Shown here piece after piece: positions 57,847 to 64,000 of a stretch of 64,000 nt of DNA (its first letter is position 1; every line of letters starts with the position of its first letter). Below the pieces are notes generated by a model. That model did not search any database, was not told where the DNA came from, and saw nothing but the letters and a program-made list of their open reading frames with translations. The DNA is taken from positions 207,485 to 271,484 of the forward strand of contig CALJKW010000078.1 of the NCBI GenBank assembly GCA_937980205.1. The letters run 5' to 3'. Both the position numbers and the translations under genes were made by a program. The stretch comes from an uncultured Myxococcales bacterium. Its GTDB lineage: Bacteria; Myxococcota; Myxococcia; Myxococcales; Myxococcaceae.

Positions 57847-60800
57847 TTGCGCCGGCTCGCCCTCGCCCTCGCCCTCCTCTGTGCCGCTTGCACGCAGCAG
57901 AACCGGCCCGAGCCCGCGCGCTCGCTCGCCGCGCTCGAGCCACTGCCGCCGTCCGAGGTCGACGCCGCGCTCGGCCGCGGCCTCGCCACCCGCGAAGACG
58001 CCGAGCTACGGGCCCGCGCGATGCGCACGCTCATCACGACGGACCCTCGCCGCGCGCTCGCCGTCGCGCTCGACCCGGTGCAACGCGCGGCGCTGCCCGC
58101 CGACGTGCAGCCGTTCGTCGAGCGCTGGCTGGACGGGGTGGGAGAGCTCGACGTCATCGCCGCCACCGCCGACGACGCAGAGTCGCCGCCCGACACGCAG
58201 CGCTTCCTCACGCTCGGCGGCGAGAGCCTGCGCGCGTTCGTCACCGGCCCCCGCTTCGAGGCGCGCTCGCGCACCGCCGTGCGCCTGCACGCCCTCGCGC
58301 TCGGAGACGTCGCCGCCGTCAGCGACCGCCCCACCCGCCTGATGGCCCGCGACGAGCCCGACGACGACCGGCTGCCCTACCGGCCCGGAGGTCAGTGCCC
58401 GGTCTCGCGCAAGAGCGTCCCGAAAGAAGCGCTGCGCGTGCACGCGGCCGACGCCATCTACGAGTTCTGCACGCCCGACCACGTGCCGGCGTTCGACGAG
58501 CAGCTCGCCGAGACCGAGGACCAGGCCTCCGCGGCGACGGCGGGCAGCGCGTGGACCACGGGGCCGAAGACGGTGCTGTTCATGCGCGTCGACTTCTCCG
58601 ACCTGACCGGCGAGCCGCTGACCGCGGCGGCGGCACAGACGCTCATCGACACGACGTCGAGCAACTACTTCAGCCAGCAGTCGTACGGGCAGACGACGCT
58701 GACGGCGACGGTGACTCCGCTGTTGCGGCTGCCGCAGCCGTCGACGTTCTACCGGATGAACGACAACTACTTCGGGCTGCGGTCCGCGGCGATTCAGGCG
58801 GCGGCGGATGCGGGCTACGCGCCCAACTCGTATTCGCTCGACATCGTCGCGTTCAAGACGCTGTACAGCGGCTGGGCCGGGCGCGGCAGCGTGGGCGGGC
58901 GCGGCAACTGGCTCAACGGCAACTTCTCCGCGCGCGTCACCGAGCACGAGCTCGGCCACAACTACGGCGTGTGGCACGCGAACTACTGGAACGCGACGGG
59001 CGGCACCGTCATCGGCGCGGGCTCGAACCAGGAGTACGGCAACCCGTTCGACGTGATGGGCAACGGCACGCAGCACTTCAACGCGTGGTTCAAGCGCACG
59101 CTCGACTGGTTCCCCACGAGCGAGGTCGCGACGGTGACCACGAGCGGCACGTACCGGATTCAGGCGCTCGAGCAGCCGGTGAGCTCGGGGCTGCACGCGC
59201 TGAAGGTGCCGCGCGGCGACGGCCAGAAGGACTACTGGGTCGAGTTCCGGCAGGCGGCGCCGTCGAACCGCTCGCTGTTCAACGGCGTCTCCATCAACTG
59301 GGGCTACCCGACGTCGACCGGCAGCCACCTGCTCGACATGACACCCGGAGCGCCCGGCGGCGTCGGCGACTCGGCGCTGACCTACGGCCGCACGTTCTCG
59401 GACTTCAACCGCGGCGTGCACATCACTCCGCTCGCGAAGGCGGGCACGACGCCCGAGTCGATCGACGTGGTGGTGAACCTCGGCGCGTTCCCCGGCAACC
59501 AGGCGCCGACCGCGGGGATGATCGTGGCGAGCACGCTGACTCCCGCGCCGGCGGCTCCGGTGACGTTCTCGATCGCGGCGACCGACCCCGACGGCGATGC
59601 GCTCGCGTACGCGTGGGACTTCGACGACGACACGTACGTGCCGTCCGCGGCGATGGTGACGCACCCGTTCGCCGCCGCGGGCACCTACTTCGTGCGCTGC
59701 ACGGTGAGCGACATGAAGGGCCAGCGCGTGACGCGGTCGGTGCTGGTGACGGTGGGGACTCCGGCGAGGTTCACCCTGCAGGGCACGGTGACCGCGGGTG
59801 GCACGCCCATCGAGGGCGTGCGCGTCGGCGACTCGGCGCGCGTCGCGTACACCGACAGCGACGGCAAGTACGCGCTCACCGACGTGCCGGACGCGAGCGT
59901 GACGCTGAGCGCGGCGAAGGTCGACTACACGTTCATGGCGGGCTTCGCGTCGCCGGTGGTGGTGACGGGGAACCTGAGCGGCCTCGACTTCACCGGCACG
60001 CGGGTGACCGGCTACTCGGTCAGCGGCACCGTGGTGAGCGGCGGCACGACGGGCCTCTCCGGAGTGACGGTCAGCGACGGCACCCGCTCGGCCGTCACCG
60101 CGGCGAACGGGACGTTCACGCTCACCGGGGTGCCGAACGGCTCGTGGACGCTGACGGCGACGAAGCCGGGGTGGATGTTCGCGGCGAAGAACATCGAGGT
60201 GCTCGGCGCGAACCTGACGGGAGTGCAGTTCACGCCGAGCGGAGCGGGCCTGTACGGGCAGATCTTCGGCGGTGTCACCGCGGCGGCGACCGTCACCGAC
60301 GGCCTGCGCACGGTGACCGCGAACGGCAACGGCACCAACTGGTCGTGGAACATGTCGGGCGTGCCGAACGGCACGTACCACGTCGTCGCGACGCTGCCTG
60401 GCTACACGCTGACGCCGGCGTTCACGAACCCCGTGACGGTGAGCGGCTCGTTCGTGTCGAACCTGAACTTCAACGCCGTCGCGGGCACGACGTACGTGGT
60501 GTCGGGAGTCATCACGACGGGCGGCGTCCCGCTGCCGGGCGCGGTCATCTCCGACGGTACACGCTCGAGCACGTCGGACTCGCTGGGGCGGTTCGTGCTG
60601 CTGGGAGTCCCCGCGGGCAGCTACACGCTGACGCCGTCGCACGGCTCGTACGCGTTCATGCCGGCGTCGCGGACGGTGACGGTGACGAACGCGAACGTGA
60701 CGGGCCAGGACTTCGCGACGACGGTGGTGAACCCGCCGCCGACGGTGGCGGTCGCGGCCTCGGCGACGCCGAGCCCGGTGACGATGGGGACGACGGCGGT

Positions 60801-62427
60801 GCTCTCGGTGCTCGGCGCGGACGACTCGGGCGAGGCGGCGCTCAAGTACACGTGGTCGACGTCGTTCTTCATGGCGCCTTCGTACAGCGCGAACGGCACC
60901 AACGCGGCGAAGACGACGACGGTGACGTTCGCGCGCGCCGGGACGTATCCCTTCGAGGTGGTGATCGAGGACCCGGGTGGGCTCTCGGTGCGCAGCAGCG
61001 TGACCGTCGTCGTGCAGCAGCGGCTGGTGTCGATGACGGTGAGCCCGCCGTCCGCGAACGTGCTCGCGGGCGCGACGCAGCAGTTCACCGCGCAGGGCCG
61101 CGACCAGTTCAATCAGTTCATGTTCGACGGCCCGTACGCGTGGGCGGTCAGCGGCGGCGGCAGCGTCAACGCGTCGGGGCTGTTCACGGCCGGCGCGACG
61201 GCGGGCGGCCCGCACACGGTGACGGTGACCTCCGCGAGCGGGAGGACCGGCGCGGCGATGGTGACGGTGACGTCCGCGACGTCGCCGATGATCACGGTGC
61301 CCGCGCGCGCGACGCCGTCTCCGGTGTCGGGCCTCTCGACGGTGCTCTCCGTCGGCGCCACCGACGACGGCGGAGAGCCGGCGCTCACGTACACCTGGGC
61401 CATGAGCGCAGGGCCGGCCGCCGTCACGTTCTCCGACAACGGCACGAACTCGGCGAAGTCGACGACCGTCACGTTCACGAAGGCCGGCACGTACCAGTTC
61501 GTGGTGTCGGTGGTGGACGGCGGCGGGAACATGGCGACGAGCGTGGTGGACGTCGTGGTCGAGCAGACGCCGACGACGGTGCAGGTGGCGCCTCCCGCCG
61601 CGATGGTGCTGCTCGGCGCGACGCTCGCGTTCACCGCCTCGGTGGACGACCAGTTCGGCGACTCGCTCGCCGTGCAGCCGGCGTTCACCTGGAGCGTCTC
61701 CGGCGGCGGCGTCATCGACGCGTCGACCGGCGTGTTCACCGCGGGGATGAACGCGGGCGGCCCGTTCACGGTGACGGCGTCGGCCGGCTCGGTGTCCGGC
61801 ACCGCGGCGGTCACGGTGAGCGCGACGCCGGACACGACTCCGCCGGTGGTGATGCTGTCGCTGGCCGGGCTGGTGGCGACCGCGACGGCCACGGACGACG
61901 TCGGAGTCGTCGCGGTTGCGTTGTCGCTCGATGGGGCTCTGGTGAGCGAGCTCACCGCGCCGCCGTACGAGTGGACGCTGGCGGCTCCGGCGGCCGGGGT
62001 GCACACGCTGGTCGCGACGGCCCGCGACGCGGCCGGCAACGTCGGCACGTCTGGGCCGGTGCAGCTGGTGGTGGGCGGCGACGCCTTGCCCGTCGTGACG
62101 CTGTCGTTCGCCGACGGCCTTGCCACGGTGACCGCGACCGATGACGTCGGCATCACGGCGCTTCAGCTGCTGGTCGACGGCGAGGTGAAGCACGACGGCG
62201 CGACCACGCCCTGGACGGTGAGGCCCGAGCTGTCGCCCGGCACGCACACGCTGCAGGCGCGGGCGACGGACACGGCGGGACAGCGCGGAGAGTCGGCGGT
62301 GATCAGCGTGACGGCGCCAGGTGGCCCGCGGCCGCCGGAGCAGCTCATGGGGACGTGCGGCTGCTCGAGTGGGGCGCTGTCTCCGTTGCTGGTGCTGTTG
62401 TTGGCGGTGGCGCGCCGCCGGAAGTAG
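57847..62427 (+). CDS. giant surface metalloprotease with PKD/Ig-like array and MYXO-CTERM tail
   Basis: This 1526-aa protein starts at TTG, giving a lipoprotein signal (LRRLALALALLCAACTQ). The protease domain has HELGHNYGVWH at 367-377 (metzincin zinc motif HExxHxxGxxH) and a Met turn in FDVMGNG near 400, as in M6/gametolysin-like enzymes. A PKD-type module (FSIAATDPDGDALAYAWDFD) begins near 570; then carboxypeptidase-regulatory-like units (~640-960) and Ig/Big-like repeats (~970-1480). The end has CGCSSGALSPLLVLLLAVARRRK-type tail: Cys, hydrophobic run, Arg cluster (MYXO-CTERM). Both an N-terminal lipobox and a C-terminal sorting tail are present, which is unusual. Confidence 0.9.
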   Translation: MRRLALALALLCAACTQQNRPEPARSLAALEPLPPSEVDAALGRGLATREDAELRARAMRTLITTDPRRALAVALDPVQRAALPADVQPFVERWLDGVGELDVIAATADDAESPPDTQRFLTLGGESLRAFVTGPRFEARSRTAVRLHALALGDVAAVSDRPTRLMARDEPDDDRLPYRPGGQCPVSRKSVPKEALRVHAADAIYEFCTPDHVPAFDEQLAETEDQASAATAGSAWTTGPKTVLFMRVDFSDLTGEPLTAAAAQTLIDTTSSNYFSQQSYGQTTLTATVTPLLRLPQPSTFYRMNDNYFGLRSAAIQAAADAGYAPNSYSLDIVAFKTLYSGWAGRGSVGGRGNWLNGNFSARVTEHELGHNYGVWHANYWNATGGTVIGAGSNQEYGNPFDVMGNGTQHFNAWFKRTLDWFPTSEVATVTTSGTYRIQALEQPVSSGLHALKVPRGDGQKDYWVEFRQAAPSNRSLFNGVSINWGYPTSTGSHLLDMTPGAPGGVGDSALTYGRTFSDFNRGVHITPLAKAGTTPESIDVVVNLGAFPGNQAPTAGMIVASTLTPAPAAPVTFSIAATDPDGDALAYAWDFDDDTYVPSAAMVTHPFAAAGTYFVRCTVSDMKGQRVTRSVLVTVGTPARFTLQGTVTAGGTPIEGVRVGDSARVAYTDSDGKYALTDVPDASVTLSAAKVDYTFMAGFASPVVVTGNLSGLDFTGTRVTGYSVSGTVVSGGTTGLSGVTVSDGTRSAVTAANGTFTLTGVPNGSWTLTATKPGWMFAAKNIEVLGANLTGVQFTPSGAGLYGQIFGGVTAAATVTDGLRTVTANGNGTNWSWNMSGVPNGTYHVVATLPGYTLTPAFTNPVTVSGSFVSNLNFNAVAGTTYVVSGVITTGGVPLPGAVISDGTRSSTSDSLGRFVLLGVPAGSYTLTPSHGSYAFMPASRTVTVTNANVTGQDFATTVVNPPPTVAVAASATPSPVTMGTTAVLSVLGADDSGEAALKYTWSTSFFMAPSYSANGTNAAKTTTVTFARAGTYPFEVVIEDPGGLSVRSSVTVVVQQRLVSMTVSPPSANVLAGATQQFTAQGRDQFNQFMFDGPYAWAVSGGGSVNASGLFTAGATAGGPHTVTVTSASGRTGAAMVTVTSATSPMITVPARATPSPVSGLSTVLSVGATDDGGEPALTYTWAMSAGPAAVTFSDNGTNSAKSTTVTFTKAGTYQFVVSVVDGGGNMATSVVDVVVEQTPTTVQVAPPAAMVLLGATLAFTASVDDQFGDSLAVQPAFTWSVSGGGVIDASTGVFTAGMNAGGPFTVTASAGSVSGTAAVTVSATPDTTPPVVMLSLAGLVATATATDDVGVVAVALSLDGALVSELTAPPYEWTLAAPAAGVHTLVATARDAAGNVGTSGPVQLVVGGDALPVVTLSFADGLATVTATDDVGITALQLLVDGEVKHDGATTPWTVRPELSPGTHTLQARATDTAGQRGESAVISVTAPGGPRPPEQLMGTCGCSSGALSPLLVLLLAVARRRK

Positions 62428-62439
62428 CGTCTTCTGATC

Positions 62440-62790
62440 ATGATCAAGCCCTTGGGCCTGCCGATCATCGCGCCGCGCCTCCCCGACCGCGGGCCGATCG
62501 ATCTCGACGCGATGCCGAAGGCGAAGGTCGTCGCGCTGCTCAAGGCGCGGTTTCCGGCGGTGAAGCTGACGGAGGTCCGCAAGGCGGCAGCCGAGGTGAT
62601 GGACGGCCGCGTGAACCTCGGCGGCGTTCGCGGCAAGGTCGTGTCGCCGGTGAAGCCGAGCCAGCTCGAGGGCAACGTGCTGACGCTGACCGGCGCGTTT
62701 CAGTACCAGGGCGCGAGGTTCGACTTCTACGCGGACTATCGGCTCGGGCCGAAGGGGCAGTTCACGCTGGTCGACTCCGGGGCCGACTGA
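62440..62790 (+). CDS. 116-aa protein downstream of metalloprotease
   Basis: ATG start 13 nt after the metalloprotease stop. N-terminal part Pro-rich (LGLPIIAPRLPDRGPIDLDA), then a small alpha/beta fold (TEVRKAAAEVMDGRVNLGGV, LTGAFQYQGARFDFYADYRL). No signal peptide. Not recognised; possibly an inhibitor or partner of the protease because of the spacing. Confidence 0.72.
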   Translation: MIKPLGLPIIAPRLPDRGPIDLDAMPKAKVVALLKARFPAVKLTEVRKAAAEVMDGRVNLGGVRGKVVSPVKPSQLEGNVLTLTGAFQYQGARFDFYADYRLGPKGQFTLVDSGAD

Positions 62791-62826
62791 GTCCTCGCCT
62801 CGAGCTCGCGGGCATGGAGAAGTGAC

Positions 62827-63741
62827 TCAATCGTCATCGTCGCGGTTCTCGCGCACGACGCACCACTGCTCGTAGGCAAGCCTGGGGTCGATGTCGGCGT
62901 AGCCGCGGGAGCGCTCCATCTTCTGCGCGTCCCGGTGCTTCATCGCCAGGCACGGCGCGCCGTCGCGAATCTTCTCGACCTGCTCGCGCGTGAGGGGCGC
63001 ACCGTTCTTCTCCTCGAGCGAGGCCAGCAGCACTCTGAGTGCGGGAATGAACTGCGGGTGGAGCTCACTCTGCGGCTCGCCCTTCCCTCCCGCCGGGCCG
63101 AGGTGCCAGACCCCGTACGGGTTGTGGCACCAGTGCGCCGGCGGGTAGCCGTCGTCGGGCCAGCGCTGCAGCACCCGGCGGGGAGTCTCGGGGTCGGGCG
63201 CGAACGTCTGGCCCGACAACAGCAGCGGGTCTTCCACGATCTGGTACAGGTTCAGCGTCGACAGGAACTGCTGGGCGTCTTCGGCGCTCACGCCCGCCAG
63301 CGCGAGCCGCGCGTCGGGGAGCGAGAACGCGTGCATGCCACACGAGACGACGTGATCGTTGTTCGTCAGCATGGTGACGGTCGCGAGGTGGAGCTGGTTC
63401 GGAATGTCGCCGCCGACCAGCTCGAGCCACTTGCCGATCTCCCACCCGAGCTTCGATTGCTCGAGGCGAACGGCGACCGCGCCGTGCTGCTTCAGCTTCT
63501 CGACGACCTTCAAGACCCTCTTGCGCCCCTCGCCGAGGTCGTCGGTGAGCTGCACGAGCAGCGCTCCGGGCGTGGCCTCGATCGCTTCGAGGCCGTCATC
63601 CTCGACGGTGCCGAACGCGAACGACTCGGCGAACGAACCGTCCTTGGGGTTGTCGATCCATTCGCCGTCGATGCCCGATCGCTTCAGCTCCGCGCTGCCG
63701 GGGACGAACAAGGTGACGCGGGTGACGGGCTCGTCGGCCAT
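62827..63741 (-). CDS. DUF4261-like cytoplasmic protein
   Basis: This 304-aa soluble alpha/beta protein has HLATVTMLTNNDHVVSCGMH followed by AFSLPDARLAL, which recalls the C-terminal pattern of DUF4261 proteins; this is a weak match. The C-terminus is very acidic (RENRDDDD). No catalytic motif is evident. Upstream region 63742-64000 holds no convincing gene. Confidence 0.75.
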   Translation of the reverse strand: MADEPVTRVTLFVPGSAELKRSGIDGEWIDNPKDGSFAESFAFGTVEDDGLEAIEATPGALLVQLTDDLGEGRKRVLKVVEKLKQHGAVAVRLEQSKLGWEIGKWLELVGGDIPNQLHLATVTMLTNNDHVVSCGMHAFSLPDARLALAGVSAEDAQQFLSTLNLYQIVEDPLLLSGQTFAPDPETPRRVLQRWPDDGYPPAHWCHNPYGVWHLGPAGGKGEPQSELHPQFIPALRVLLASLEEKNGAPLTREQVEKIRDGAPCLAMKHRDAQKMERSRGYADIDPRLAYEQWCVVRENRDDDD

Positions 63742-63873
63742 GCGAGCTGCTTAGCGCGCAGAGATTCCTGCAGCGAGAACTGCCGACAGGCAGATGGTGC
63801 CGAGTTGGTGATGGACCAGTACGCGAGCAGATCATTCGCGTGCGAGGCGGCGCGCGCGTCGCTCGCGACACTG

Positions 63874-63905
63874 CCCCCCTCAGCCTCCGAGGAGGCCTGG
63901 GGGGG
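63874..63905. other. strong GC hairpin in terminal non-coding region
   Basis: Arms 63874-63888 and 63891-63905 pair at 12 of 15 positions with a 2-nt loop (CCCCCCTCAGCCTCC against GGAGGCCTGGGGGGG). No T-run follows. Could terminate a gene lying beyond the window. The rest of 63742-64000 shows nothing else I can support. Confidence 0.5.
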
Positions 63906-64000
63906 TTCAGGCTTGTTGGTTCTGTTCGGCAATACCCGTCGAAAAGAGCCTGCCGAGAATCAGTTCGATCGATTGAGATCGACTTCCTGATCCGCGCGTG

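Noticed and set aside
57804..62144. 1446-aa plus-strand frame overlapping the metalloprotease
   Set aside because: Same reason; no motif or hydrophobic pattern, and it conflicts with the well-supported frame.
58006..62247. 1413-aa open frame antisense to the metalloprotease
   Set aside because: Arg/His-rich shadow composition; the sense strand has clear signal peptide, HELGH motif and domains.
63684..63932. Short minus-strand frame in the terminal gap
   Set aside because: Runs through the GC hairpin and overlaps the DUF4261-like start; no ribosome-binding site or recognisable protein.
1..64000. tRNA, rRNA and vWA-protein search by eye
   Set aside because: No TPsiC-arm or rRNA-like segments and no DxSxS vWA motif with correct context were found; absence by eye is not proof.

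Overview
The window is about 70% GC, densely coded, and reads like a chromosome segment of a myxobacterium or a close relative in Myxococcota. The evidence is the Gly/Ala-rich lipoproteins with Cys-Gly-rich linkers, two proteins ending in MYXO-CTERM-like tails (Cys, hydrophobic helix, Arg cluster), MopE-like DDDCDG repeats, a PilZ-Ser/Thr-kinase fusion, several histidine kinases, and many TPR and cytoplasmic proteins of unknown function. I saw no tRNA, rRNA, CRISPR array, integrase or transposase. About 50 genes are supported, many with 1-4 nt overlaps and several with non-ATG starts placed on the upstream stop codon (GTGA, TTGA, CTGA).

Layout. 1-6.6 kb (minus): truncated surface lipoprotein, a ~1087-aa conserved protein of unknown function, and a calcineurin-like phosphoesterase. 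6.9-13.4 kb (mostly plus): PilZ-kinase, haloalkane-dehalogenase-like hydrolase, small membrane protein, Gln-rich small protein, a CCWP-repeat membrane protein, and a response regulator/histidine kinase pair. 13.4-19.8 kb (minus): a tight gene set with an FtsH-like protease lacking membrane anchors, a small coiled-coil partner, a SRPBCC/DUF5939-like protein, an Ala-rich protein, a divergent trigger-factor-like chaperone and an 87-aa protein with a decayed duplicate beside it. 20.7-25.9 kb (plus): small heat-shock protein behind a sigma54-like promoter, a protein that is 15% tryptophan, a 61-aa protein, a TPR protein ending in a Lon-type protease domain without an ATPase, and a USP-cache fusion. 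25.9-32.2 kb: MYXO-CTERM/MopE-like protein; then a three-gene minus operon with a peptidylarginine/agmatine deiminase and a dinucleotide-binding oxidoreductase-like protein. 32.4-41.5 kb: TPR proteins, a duplicated-domain protein, a repeat lipoprotein, a multi-pass membrane protein, and a helical protein coupled to an NrdG-like radical SAM protein. 41.5-48.7 kb: VOC protein, phosphofructokinase, a three-gene phosphorelay and two small proteins. 48.8-62.8 kb: thioesterase, carboxypeptidase-regulatory-like repeat protein, beta-helix lipoprotein, formyltransferase-like enzyme, TPR membrane protein, an unknown 614-aa protein, a very large metzincin-type metalloprotease, a small protein. 62.8-64.0 kb: a DUF4261-like protein and an untranscribed-looking end with a strong GC hairpin.

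How parts may work together: two regions look like protein-quality-control or conflict modules. The FtsH set resembles the NTPase-centred ternary conflict systems reported for multicellular bacteria (inference from gene types; no vWA protein is visible). The Hsp20/Trp-rich/Lon-like set pairs a low-complexity, probably self-associating protein with a chaperone and a protease and is, to me, the most unusual unit here. Interspersed palindromic elements at 6641, 34121 and 53841, and unrelated inverted repeats at 27884 and 51823, fill several of the few non-coding gaps.
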